Shown one piece after another: positions 25,494 through 33,474 of a DNA stretch of 64,000 nucleotides. The notes beneath the pieces were generated by a model that did not search any database, was not told where the DNA came from, and saw only the letters and a program-made list of their open reading frames with translations. Location of the stretch: contig DHSD01000028.1 in assembly GCA_002411365.1 (NCBI GenBank), positions 7,513 through 71,512 of the forward strand. The letters are read 5' to 3'. The translations under genes and the position numbers were made by a program. The stretch is from Ruminococcaceae bacterium UBA5295. GTDB taxonomy: Bacteria; Bacillota; Clostridia; Oscillospirales; Acutalibacteraceae. Numbering within the stretch: position 1 is the first letter of the stretch; each line of letters opens with the position of its first letter.

Positions 25494-26906
25494 ATGGTTA
25501 AAAAAGCAGAAAAATCTGATGTGGAAAAGCTTACAAAAGAGCTTCTTGTCAGCCGCAGAAATGGATGCCAGCAGGTTTCGGACGCTGTGCTTAAAACCGC
25601 CGATAATTACGGCGAAGGATACAAAAAATTTATGAACACGGCAAAGACGGAGCGCGAAACTGTAGCATACGCTGTGGTAAAAGCGGAAAAAGCAGGATTT
25701 GTGCCATTTGAGGCGGGCAAAAAATATAAAGCCGGAGATAAAGTCTATGTGAACAACCGCGGCAAATCAATGATACTTGCCGTAATCGGCGAAGAAGGAT
25801 GCCGCAACGGCGTGCGTATTGCCGCTTCCCATATTGATTCGCCGCGCCTTGACCTGAAACCGCACCCGCTGTATGAAAAAGACGACCTTGCGCTTTTCAA
25901 AACGCATTATTACGGCGGCATAAAAAAATATCAGTGGACGACCGTGCCGCTTTCAATGCATGGATGCGTCGTGCTTAAAAACGGCAAATCTGTGACCGTG
26001 AATATCGGTGAAAAAGAAGGCGACCCGCAATTCTGTGTGACCGACCTGCTTGTGCATCTTGCGGATGACCAGATGAAAAAGTCACTGGCAAAGGGTGTTT
26101 CAGGAGAAAACCTCAATATCCTTATTGGCAGCCGCCCAGTCCGTGCAGATGAGTGCGAAAATTTAGTAAAACTGAATGTAATGAAAATCCTTCATAACAT
26201 ATATGGCATAACTGAAGAAGATTTCCTTTCGGCAGATATTGAATTTGTTCCGGCGGCGAAGGCCGTGGATATCGGTTTTGACCGCAGTATGATAGGCGCT
26301 TATGGCAATGACGACAAAGTTTGTGCATACCCTGCGCTTACTGCCGTGCTTGACGCTAAAAATCCTAAACAGACAATTATAACTGTTCTTGCCGACCGCG
26401 AAGAAATCGGCAGCTATGGCTGCACAGGCCTTAACTCCGAATTCCTGCACTATTTTGTTGCTGACCTCGCTGAGTCTGAAGGGCTTGAAGCGCGCCACGT
26501 TCTGAGCAAGTCAAAATGCCTTTCAGCAGATGTCACCGCAGCGCTTGATCCAACGTACGAAGACGCTTACGACCCAATGAATGCAAACTACATCAACAAC
26601 GGTGTCGGTGTTGCAAAGTACACGGGCGGCCGCGGCAAGAGCGGCACAAGCGAAGCAACAGCTGAATTTGTAGGTGAAATCCGCAGGCTTTTCGATAAAG
26701 AAGGCGTCCTTTGGCAGATAGGCGAGATGGGTAAAGTAGACCTCGGCGGAGGCGGCACTGTGGCTATGTTCATTTCACGCTTAAATGTAGATGTAGTAGA
26801 CATCGGCGTGCCTGTGCTCTCTATGCACTCACCGTTTGAAGTTATCTCAAAACTTGACCTTTATATGACTTACAAGGGTATTCTCAGCTTCTATGAAGCA
26901 GATTAA
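25494..26906 (+). CDS. M18 family aminopeptidase
   Basis: A 470-residue metallo-aminopeptidase of the M18 family, which removes acidic or neutral N-terminal residues in the cytoplasm. Zinc ligands and catalytic residues appear in ASHIDSPRLDLKP (about 110-122), LADREEIGSYGCTG with the Glu pair near 303-304, and SMHSPFEVISKLD near the end. Length is normal. GGGAG lies before the ATG. A 110-base gap precedes it, with a small hairpin but no clear promoter. A strong terminator follows. Confidence 0.93.
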   Translation: MVKKAEKSDVEKLTKELLVSRRNGCQQVSDAVLKTADNYGEGYKKFMNTAKTERETVAYAVVKAEKAGFVPFEAGKKYKAGDKVYVNNRGKSMILAVIGEEGCRNGVRIAASHIDSPRLDLKPHPLYEKDDLALFKTHYYGGIKKYQWTTVPLSMHGCVVLKNGKSVTVNIGEKEGDPQFCVTDLLVHLADDQMKKSLAKGVSGENLNILIGSRPVRADECENLVKLNVMKILHNIYGITEEDFLSADIEFVPAAKAVDIGFDRSMIGAYGNDDKVCAYPALTAVLDAKNPKQTIITVLADREEIGSYGCTGLNSEFLHYFVADLAESEGLEARHVLSKSKCLSADVTAALDPTYEDAYDPMNANYINNGVGVAKYTGGRGKSGTSEATAEFVGEIRRLFDKEGVLWQIGEMGKVDLGGGGTVAMFISRLNVDVVDIGVPVLSMHSPFEVISKLDLYMTYKGILSFYEAD

Positions 26907-26953
26907 CAGATTATAAATGCACAAAAATATAGCTGCCCAATAGCGGGTACATG

Positions 26954-26995
26954 AAGATTGACACCAGCCGCGGCTGGTGTCAATCTTTTTAGAGA
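26954..26995 (+). terminator. Terminator after the M18 aminopeptidase gene
   Basis: Perfect 17-bp stem (26954-26970 with 26971-26987; the innermost bases form the loop in practice) followed by TTTTT. It separates the aminopeptidase gene from the hyd/nif-like operon. Confidence 0.9.
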
Positions 26996-27041
26996 CTGCT
27001 GGTTTATGAACCGCCCAACACGGCAGCCGCTTGTCTATAGT

Positions 27042-27070
27042 TTGACAACCGCTTTTGGAAACGCTATAAT
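27042..27070 (+). promoter_or_regulatory. Strong promoter of the hydE-nif-like-hydF operon
   Basis: TTGACA (27042-27047), 17 bases, TATAAT (27065-27070), a perfect consensus match. Predicted start near 27077. It is the only clear promoter I see before the six-gene cluster. Confidence 0.88.
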
Positions 27071-27076
27071 TGCTCT

Positions 27077-27245
27077 TAAAGTCTTACTGAATTTTGTACC
27101 TGCCTTTTATATGCAAGCGTGGCATGTACGGAACTGGGCTGCACCTGACCGCAAAGCGCTGCTGAGCGGAAAGAGAATGTTCGGGCACCATTGCTTTAAA
27201 CCGATACAAATCCCTTTCTGCTTTAATGCGGGAAGGGATTTTTGC
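27077..27245 (+). promoter_or_regulatory. Attenuated, structured leader upstream of hydE
   Basis: About 190 nt lie between the predicted start and hydE. Near its end a 14-bp stem (27208-27221 with 27228-27241, some G-T pairs, loop TTTAAT) runs into five T, which is a transcription terminator inside the leader. Upstream, a helix formed by GTACCTGCC and GGCATGTAC, a CCGC/GCGG hairpin and a possible GAAC/GTTC pairing could form an aptamer. This is the layout of a riboswitch or protein-dependent attenuator. It matches no T-box, SAM, cobalamin, TPP, FMN or guanidine consensus I know. Confidence 0.6.
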
Positions 27246-27269
27246 TTTATGTTGTGGAGCTGCTGCAAT

Positions 27270-28367
27270 TTGGAAATGGACAAAAACTCTTTGCTCAAGT
27301 TTTCGGATTATCTCAACACGGTTTCCGAAAGCGAACTTGCAGAAGATATACATTACTTCCTCTATGAGGCCAGGCTGCCTGAACTTTTGGCCTTGCAAAG
27401 CTGCGCGGAAAATCTGCGGGAAACGTATTACGGCAGAAAGATTTATTTCCGCGGCCTCATAGAATTTTCGAGCTACTGCAAAAACAACTGTTATTACTGC
27501 GGGTTGCAGAGGGACAATAAAAAAGCGCGGAGGTACAGGCTTAGCGAAGGCGATATCATGCAGTGCTGCGAAGAAGGCCACAGGCTTGGCTTTCGCACGT
27601 TTGTGCTCCAAAGCGGGGAAGATATGTTTTTCACAGATAAACGCCTGTGCAGAATAATATCGGGAATTAAAGGACGCTTTCCAGACAGCGCCGTTACGCT
27701 TTCGATAGGCGAGAGAAGCCGTGCATCGTACCAGCGGTTGTACGATGCGGGGGCAGACCGCTACCTTCTGAGGCATGAAACGGCTGACGAATCCCATTAC
27801 AGGAAGCTGCACGCGCCGGAGATGAGCCTTAAAAACAGAATGCAGTGCCTATACGATTTAAAGGATATCGGCTATCAGGTAGGCGCGGGTTTTATGGTTG
27901 ATTCTCCTTACCAGACATGTGAGACGCTGGCGGAAGACTTTATCTTCATGCGCAGCCTCAGGCCGGAGATGGTAGGCATAGGGCCTTTCATACCGCATAA
28001 AGATACGCGCTTTGCCGGCTACTGCCATCCGCAGGCAAGGCACACTGTAATCCTGCTTGCGATGATACGTTGCCTGCTGCCTAAAGTGCTGCTTCCCGCA
28101 ACTACGGCGTTGGGCACCATAGATCCGTTTGGGCGCGAGAAAGGGTTCCGCGCAGGCGCAAATGTCGTTATGCCTAACCTTTCGCCGAAAGAGCATCGCA
28201 AAGACTACAGCCTGTATGACAACAAAATCTGCACGGGTGAAGAAGCGGCGGAATGTTGCGGGTGCCTCTCGCGCAGGATAAGAAATGCGGGTTTTATACC
28301 TGACTTTTCGCGCGGCGATTTTATCGGGTGGAAGCGCAGAGAACCTGCTGGCAGCAAGAACTTTTAG
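27270..28367 (+). CDS. hydE: [FeFe]-hydrogenase maturase HydE (radical SAM)
   Basis: A 365-residue radical SAM enzyme of the HydE type, which acts in assembly of the H-cluster (processing an organometallic Fe-Cys precursor toward the dithiolate bridge). The cluster-binding CX3CX2C is CKNNCYYC, residues 68-75 counted from the ATG two codons in, followed by GLQRDNKKARRYRL, FVLQSGEDMFFT and the LRHETADE block typical of HydE. I start at TTG 27270, ten bases after GGAG; the ATG at 27276 is an alternative. It opens an operon whose other genes are a TM1266-type regulator, three nitrogenase-like proteins and hydF. Confidence 0.92.
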   Translation: MEMDKNSLLKFSDYLNTVSESELAEDIHYFLYEARLPELLALQSCAENLRETYYGRKIYFRGLIEFSSYCKNNCYYCGLQRDNKKARRYRLSEGDIMQCCEEGHRLGFRTFVLQSGEDMFFTDKRLCRIISGIKGRFPDSAVTLSIGERSRASYQRLYDAGADRYLLRHETADESHYRKLHAPEMSLKNRMQCLYDLKDIGYQVGAGFMVDSPYQTCETLAEDFIFMRSLRPEMVGIGPFIPHKDTRFAGYCHPQARHTVILLAMIRCLLPKVLLPATTALGTIDPFGREKGFRAGANVVMPNLSPKEHRKDYSLYDNKICTGEEAAECCGCLSRRIRNAGFIPDFSRGDFIGWKRREPAGSKNF

Positions 28368-28385
28368 CCTGTATGTGAAAAAGAT

Positions 28386-28408
28386 GCAGCAATTTATCTG
28401 CTGCTTTT
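28386..28408 (+). terminator. Weak hairpin between hydE and the TM1266-like gene
   Basis: GCAGCA (28386-28391) with TGCTGC (28399-28404) followed by TTTT. It may reduce read-through or protect the mRNA end rather than fully terminate. Confidence 0.4.
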
Positions 28409-28438
28409 ATCGGCATACTTTTTTCTGGAGGAATGACA

Positions 28439-28696
28439 ATGAAAACGCGCATAGCGATAATTGGGATAATTGTAGAAGATGTAGATTCAGTGGGGACGCT
28501 GAACACACTGCTTCACCAGTATGCCAGCTATATAATCGGGCGCATGGGCATACCATACCGTGAAAAGCACGTGAATATTATCAGTATAGCCATTGATGCG
28601 CCGCAGGACGTGATAAGTGCGCTTTCAGGCAAAATCGGCAGGCTCCACGGTGTAAGCACAAAAACAGCTTATTCAGGAGTCGTAACTGAAGAATAA
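28439..28696 (+). CDS. TM1266-type iron-only hydrogenase system regulator (ACT-like)
   Basis: An 85-residue protein of the TM1266 family: [34 protein letters not shown] at the start, then INVISIAIDA-like and [14 protein letters not shown] at the end. The family has a ferredoxin-like ACT/NikR-C-type fold and is found almost only beside [FeFe]-hydrogenase maturation genes; a regulatory role is presumed, not shown. The start is the second ATG of a close pair, seven bases after GGAGG. There is no DNA-binding domain, so it would sense a ligand or a partner. Confidence 0.88.
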   Translation: MKTRIAIIGIIVEDVDSVGTLNTLLHQYASYIIGRMGIPYREKHVNIISIAIDAPQDVISALSGKIGRLHGVSTKTAYSGVVTEE

Positions 28697-28757
28697 AACA
28701 GATGTTCGCAGCATGCTTTGCCATGGCTGCTTCAGCTTTCCAGCAGGAGGAAAATAT

Positions 28758-29525
28758 ATGGTTAAAATAGCTGTTTATGGAAAAGGCGGTATCGGCAAAT
28801 CGACAACCGTTTCGAACCTTTCGGCTGCCCTTGCTGAACGTGGCCTGCGCGTTATGCAGATAGGCTGCGACCCTAAGGCAGACTCGACGGTTACACTGCA
28901 CAGCGGCAGAAAACTGCGGACAGTGCTTGACCTTGTGCGTGAAAAAGGGAATGGCTTTTCCGTGCATGATATGACGGCGATAGGTTATCGCGGGATAGTC
29001 TGTGTTGAGGCGGGCGGCCCTTCGCCTGGCACTGGGTGTGCGGGTCGCGGAATCATTGCCGCATTGGAGAAACTTAAAGAGAAGGGCGCTTATGAAACGT
29101 ATAACCCTGACGTCGTGTTTTACGATGTCCTTGGCGATGTTGTGTGCGGCGGCTTTACAATGCCGATGCGGAACGGGTATGCAGACCAGGTTTTTATTGT
29201 GACGTCAGGCGAGAGCATGGCGCTGCACGCCGCTTCTAACATTGCGCAGGCAGTTTGGAATTTCCGCGGCCGCGGCTATGCAAAGCTTGGCGGCCTTATA
29301 CTGAACTGCCGAAAAGTAGAAAGGGAGGATGAAAAAGTGAAGGAACTTGCGGACGATATACATACAGCTATTGTCGGCTCGCTCGATTTCAGCAAAACGG
29401 TGCAGAAAGCGGAAGCACTCGGCAAAACAGTGCTTGAGACTTTTCCGGAAAGCCAAATGGCCGGCGAGTACCGCCGCCTTGCGGAAAATGTGATGCGCGC
29501 CTGCGGCGGTGAGCTTCCATGCTGA
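28758..29525 (+). CDS. NifH-like nitrogenase iron protein (component 2-type reductase)
   Basis: A 255-residue NifH-family ATPase that should pass electrons from a bridging [4Fe-4S] cluster to a component 1-type partner with ATP hydrolysis. Walker [10 protein letters not shown] is at 8-16 and CDPKADST at 37-44. The cluster cysteines are Cys94 in GTGCAGRG and Cys130 in DVVCGGF; Arg97 matches the NifH residue that can be ADP-ribosylated. It is shorter than true NifH (about 290) at the C-terminus, as in nitrogenase-like reductases. The ATG follows GGAGG. The stop overlaps the next gene by seven bases. Confidence 0.93.
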   Translation: MVKIAVYGKGGIGKSTTVSNLSAALAERGLRVMQIGCDPKADSTVTLHSGRKLRTVLDLVREKGNGFSVHDMTAIGYRGIVCVEAGGPSPGTGCAGRGIIAALEKLKEKGAYETYNPDVVFYDVLGDVVCGGFTMPMRNGYADQVFIVTSGESMALHAASNIAQAVWNFRGRGYAKLGGLILNCRKVEREDEKVKELADDIHTAIVGSLDFSKTVQKAEALGKTVLETFPESQMAGEYRRLAENVMRACGGELPC

Positions 29526-30853
29526 AACAGATTCATGGGGAATGCGGCATACAGCCGGCCTGTGTGGCTGTGCGTGACGCGAAGTTCCCGAAGCCATTTC
29601 TCCAGCAGCCTGGCCTTGAGTTTTCGTCACCTGCAAGGGGCGTGTGGAACATTGTGCATATAGGCATGCTGCTGCCGCAGGCGCACCTTATTTTTGTCTG
29701 CCCGGAAGGCTGCTTGCGCGGCGTTGTGCAGACGGCTGATGAAATGAACGCTTCAGGCCGACTTTCAACTATAGACGTGCGTGAAAACAATGTGCTTGAA
29801 GGAAACATCGAGAAGATGATGGTTGACGGTGTGTCTGATATTATTGGCAAGCTGCCGCAGAAGCCGCCTGCGGTGCTTATTTACGCAAGTTGTACCCACC
29901 ATTTTATAGGGTGCGACCTTACGGTGGTTTACAAAGCACTTGGAAAAAAATTCCCGGATATAGCTTTCGGTGACTGCTACATGAACCCAATCATGAGAAA
30001 AACCGGTCTGACTCCTGAACAGCTTATGCGCAGGCAGCTTTACAAACTCCTTCAGCCGCGTGAGTTTGACACGAAGAGTGTCAACATCATCGGCAACTGC
30101 AACCGTACTGACGAGTCGAGTGAGCTTGTGCGCCTTATCCGTGAAAGCGGATATGGTTTAAAGGATATTGTGCTTTGTAAAACATACGGCGAATACCTGA
30201 AGATGGCGGAAAGCCCGCTTAATATCACCATGCTGCCGATTGCGCATGCGGCGGGTGTAGCACTCCAGCGGCGCCTTTCGCAGAAACATGTTTACCTGCC
30301 GCTTAGCTATTTATATAAAGATATTGAAGACAACCTCAACCGCCTTTCGGATATACTTCATGTGCCTGAGCGCAATTATTCCAAAAATATCGCGCACGCG
30401 GAGTCTTCGCTTCACAAAGCAAAAAAAATTATAGGGAACTGCCCTGTGGCAATAGACTATACGGCGACGCCGCGGCCCCTTTCGCTTGCGCGGCTGCTGT
30501 GCGAGCATGGCTTTGCAGTTGCCCGCATTTATGCTGATGAATTTTCCGGAGAAGAAAAAGACGATTTTTTGTGGCTTAAAGAACACTGTCCGGAAATAGA
30601 AGTATGTGCAGTAACAGACCCAAGGATGCGCGTAGCGCCCAACTGCACGGACGGCAAAGTGCTTGCTGTAGGCCAGAAAGCGGCTTACTTTACCGGAACG
30701 GACAACTTTGTAAACATGGTGGAGGGCGGAGGCATGTATGGCTTTGATGGAATCAGCCGCCTTGCGGGGCTGATGGCTGATGCATTCCTGCATGAAAAAG
30801 ATACGAGAAAACTTATACAGATAAAAGGTCTGGGGTGTAACTGCTGCCTATGA
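29519..30853 (+). CDS. NifD-like nitrogenase component 1 protein
   Basis: A 444-residue nitrogenase component 1 family protein. The region around [22 protein letters not shown] aligns with the NifD IKDMIHISHGPVGC block (Cys65 against P-cluster Cys88), and [12 protein letters not shown] with the Cys154 block (Cys125). The first P-cluster Cys position appears to be Ser. Near the C-terminus the FeMoco-His region reads [13 protein letters not shown], without the His. The tail ends GLGCNCCL, a dense Cys cluster. The alignment is by eye. It is coupled to the NifH-like gene (7-base overlap) and the NifK-like gene (4-base overlap). Confidence 0.88.
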   Translation: MLKQIHGECGIQPACVAVRDAKFPKPFLQQPGLEFSSPARGVWNIVHIGMLLPQAHLIFVCPEGCLRGVVQTADEMNASGRLSTIDVRENNVLEGNIEKMMVDGVSDIIGKLPQKPPAVLIYASCTHHFIGCDLTVVYKALGKKFPDIAFGDCYMNPIMRKTGLTPEQLMRRQLYKLLQPREFDTKSVNIIGNCNRTDESSELVRLIRESGYGLKDIVLCKTYGEYLKMAESPLNITMLPIAHAAGVALQRRLSQKHVYLPLSYLYKDIEDNLNRLSDILHVPERNYSKNIAHAESSLHKAKKIIGNCPVAIDYTATPRPLSLARLLCEHGFAVARIYADEFSGEEKDDFLWLKEHCPEIEVCAVTDPRMRVAPNCTDGKVLAVGQKAAYFTGTDNFVNMVEGGGMYGFDGISRLAGLMADAFLHEKDTRKLIQIKGLGCNCCL

Positions 30854-32001
30854 AACAGACTAAAGTTTTTATTCCTACTTACGCTTCCGACATTTCCGGT
30901 GCGTGCTCGGCTTTGTATGAGCTGGGCGGTATGTCTGTAATGCATGACGCTTCGGGGTGCATGTCCACTTATGCTACACATGACGAGCCGCGCTGGTATG
31001 GCTCGGACAGTATGGTCTTCATTTCAGGGCTTACTGATATGGAAGCAATTATGGGCGATGACGAAAAGCTCGTTAGTGAGATAGCCGAAACTGCGGAAGA
31101 ACTGTCACCAAAATTCATCTCAATAAACGGTTCACCAATACCAATGATGATAGGTACGGATTTTCCGGCTATTGCTGCTGAAGTCGAAAAAAAGACGGGC
31201 ATACCGTCATTTGGGCTTCCGACAAATGGGATGCACTCCTACCTTAATGGCATAAATATGGCGTTTAAGGCTTTGGCAGAACGTTTTGTCAAAACGCCTG
31301 CTGCCGGTGCAAAAGGCGGCCTTACGGCAAACATCATCGGACTGACACCGCTTGACTTTTCACTTAACGGAAACGCAGAATCGGTAAAAGAATGGTTGTC
31401 GGGAAACGGTATTAAGGTTATAAGCAGCTGGGCCATGGGGAGCAGCCTCAATGATATTGTACGGTCTGCGCAGGCGTCGGTAAACCTTGTAGTTTCTTAC
31501 GGCGGTATTGCTGCAGCCAAAGCGCTAAAGGAAAAGTTTGGCACTCCATATGTTGTAGGCATCCCATATGGAAGGCGTTTTTCAGGGAAACTGCTTTCAG
31601 ACTTAAAAACAGCTTCGGGCACAGGGAAAAGCATTGTTTCATATGTAACTGGCGAAGGCTCAAAAGAAGCTGATGCGGCGGTTATTGGGGAAATTGTATC
31701 GGCAGGTTCGATTGCATATGCCGTATATGCTGAGACGGGACGGCCGGCAGACGTTATCTGCCCCCTTGAGTGCAGCAGGGAATTTATGCCGGCAGGCAGT
31801 ATAGCTGCTGCGGAAGAAGACGAGATAGCGGAATGCCTTGGGCATTATCATACCGTCATAGCAGACCCGCTTTATAGGCCGGTCTGCCCACATGGCTGCC
31901 GCCTGGTTCCTTTGCCTCATATAGCTTTTTCAGGAAGAATGTTTCAGGAAAATATCCCGAATCTCACAGCGGATTTTTATAGCTTCCTGAATAAGATATA
32001 A
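30850..32001 (+). CDS. NifK-like nitrogenase component 1 protein
   Basis: A 383-residue component 1 family protein, the likely partner of the NifD-like chain. It opens PTYASDISGACSAL (Cys19, matching the NifK CxPLGA block), then HDASGCMSTYATHDEPRW (Cys37, matching HGSQGC), then TDMEAIMGDDEKL (matching the S-T-x-L-x-E...FGG-x-x-KL block). The third NifK cysteine block reads SINGSPIPMMIGTD with no Cys. A cluster at the D/K interface would therefore have fewer Cys ligands than a P-cluster. A Cys pair (VCPHGC) lies near the C-terminus. It is short compared with NifK. Confidence 0.86.
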   Translation: MKQTKVFIPTYASDISGACSALYELGGMSVMHDASGCMSTYATHDEPRWYGSDSMVFISGLTDMEAIMGDDEKLVSEIAETAEELSPKFISINGSPIPMMIGTDFPAIAAEVEKKTGIPSFGLPTNGMHSYLNGINMAFKALAERFVKTPAAGAKGGLTANIIGLTPLDFSLNGNAESVKEWLSGNGIKVISSWAMGSSLNDIVRSAQASVNLVVSYGGIAAAKALKEKFGTPYVVGIPYGRRFSGKLLSDLKTASGTGKSIVSYVTGEGSKEADAAVIGEIVSAGSIAYAVYAETGRPADVICPLECSREFMPAGSIAAAEEDEIAECLGHYHTVIADPLYRPVCPHGCRLVPLPHIAFSGRMFQENIPNLTADFYSFLNKI

Positions 32002-32109
32002 CCCTCAGCACAGATAGACCATAAAATTCATCGGGAAACCTGTTCGCTTTTTACATGGCTTTTATCAGTAGGTTGCATACACTGGCTGAACGAAAGGATG
32101 AAACTAAAA

Positions 32110-33321
32110 ATGGGATTAAATGACACGCCTTCCGCCGAACGTGTTCACATTGGCTTTTTTGGATGCCGCAATGCGGGAAAATCGAGTGTAGTCAATGCGG
32201 TTACGGGGCAGGACCTCGCAGTTGTTTCAGACAAAAAGGGGACAACTACTGATCCGGTCTATAAGGCAATGGAAATTCTGCCCCTTGGGCCTGTGGTTGT
32301 AATAGATACGCCCGGATTCGACGATACGGGCGAACTCGGCAGTCTGCGCGTAAAAAAGACAAAGCAGGTGATGAACAGGACAGACGCGGCAATACTTGTT
32401 GTAGATGCTGCAGTTGGAATGAATGAAACAGACCGCAGCCTTCTACGCATGTTTAAGGAGAAGCAAATACCTTACCTTATACTATTTAATAAGAGCGACC
32501 TTTTGCCGTCACATGCGAAAGCGGGCGAAGATGAGATTTATGTGAGCGCGGCAAAAAATGAGGGCATATGGGAGCTTAAGGAAAGAATTTCGGCCATGGT
32601 GCACCCGGATAATGAAAAGCGCCGTATAATAGGCGATATGCTCCACCCGCTTGATTTTGTTGTGCTTGTAACGCCAATCGATAGTTCTGCCCCCAAAGGC
32701 CGGCTTATACTTCCACAGCAGCAGGCCATACGCGATGTGCTTGACTCAGACGCTACTGCCATTGTAGTTAAAGAATACCAGCTGCACGATACGCTGGAGC
32801 ATCTTGCCAAAAAGCCGGCCATAGTGATTACTGACAGCCAGGCATTTTCAAAAGTTGCAACCGATACGCCACGTGACATACCGCTTACGTCTTTTTCCAT
32901 ACTGATGGCGCGCCATAAAGGGTATCTTAAAAGTGCTGTGCATGGTGTGGCGGCAGTAAAAAAACTTAATGACGGCGACACTGTGCTTATGGCCGAAGGG
33001 TGTACGCATCACCGGCAGTGTGAAGACATCGGCACGGTAAAGATCCCAAAATGGCTGCATGAATTTACAGGGAAGCAAATTAAAATCAAGACTTGTTCCG
33101 GAGCCGATTTTCCAGAAGACCTCTCGCCTTATTCGCTTATAATCCACTGCGGCAGCTGCATGCTTCCGGCGCGCGAAGTGCAGTACAGGATGCGTTATGC
33201 CGAATCCCAGAATGTTCCCATGACTAATTACGGCGTTATTATAGCGTATATGAAAGGCATTCTCGAAAGGAGCCTTGAGATTTTTCCTGATTTGCTGGAT
33301 GAGATAAAACAGCAGCAATAA
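32110..33321 (+). CDS. hydF: [FeFe]-hydrogenase maturation GTPase HydF
   Basis: A 403-residue scaffold GTPase that carries the two-iron precursor of the H-cluster to HydA. The N-terminal GTPase has GCRNAGKSS (18-26), TTTDP, DTPGFDDTG and NKSD. A dimerisation region follows, then the C-terminal cluster-binding domain with the HydF signature Cys298-x-His300 and His346-Cys347-x2-Cys350. I start at ATG 32110, giving the usual MGLNDTPS N-terminus with AAAGG 12 bases upstream; an ATG four codons earlier has no usable ribosome site. It closes the hydE/nif-like operon 108 bases after the NifK-like gene. Confidence 0.95.
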   Translation: MGLNDTPSAERVHIGFFGCRNAGKSSVVNAVTGQDLAVVSDKKGTTTDPVYKAMEILPLGPVVVIDTPGFDDTGELGSLRVKKTKQVMNRTDAAILVVDAAVGMNETDRSLLRMFKEKQIPYLILFNKSDLLPSHAKAGEDEIYVSAAKNEGIWELKERISAMVHPDNEKRRIIGDMLHPLDFVVLVTPIDSSAPKGRLILPQQQAIRDVLDSDATAIVVKEYQLHDTLEHLAKKPAIVITDSQAFSKVATDTPRDIPLTSFSILMARHKGYLKSAVHGVAAVKKLNDGDTVLMAEGCTHHRQCEDIGTVKIPKWLHEFTGKQIKIKTCSGADFPEDLSPYSLIIHCGSCMLPAREVQYRMRYAESQNVPMTNYGVIIAYMKGILERSLEIFPDLLDEIKQQQ

Positions 33322-33338
33322 ATCATATAAAAATACAG

Positions 33339-33372
33339 GCTGGGCGAAGCAGATGCTGACGCCCAGCTTATT
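33339..33372 (+). terminator. Terminator of the hydE-hydF operon
   Basis: GCTGGGCG (33339-33346) pairs with CGCCCAGC (33360-33367), followed by a broken T run (TTATTTAT). Confidence 0.6.
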
Positions 33373-33428
33373 TATATTGCGCGGCCCGGCCGGACTGTTG
33401 GCGGAGGGGTGTATTTAACACATAAATG

Positions 33429-33437
33429 TGATATAAT
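33429..33437 (+). promoter_or_regulatory. Extended -10 promoter of the flippase gene
   Basis: TGATATAAT (33429-33437) with no good -35 box; 38 bases before the start codon. Confidence 0.55.
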
Positions 33438-33474
33438 GTTTTTCATGCTTTGATTAAAGATATGGAGTAATGAC

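Noticed and set aside
27077..27245. T-box, SAM, cobalamin or TPP riboswitch before hydE
   Set aside because: The conserved core sequences of these classes are absent; only a generic attenuator layout is supported.
26958..27269. N-terminal extension of HydE
   Set aside because: It covers the terminator, promoter and attenuator region; HydE proteins start close to the TTG/ATG I chose.
28758..32001. A true nitrogen-fixing nitrogenase
   Set aside because: No nifE, nifN or nifB is present, the NifD-like chain lacks the FeMoco His by eye, and both component 1 chains are short with reduced P-cluster cysteines.
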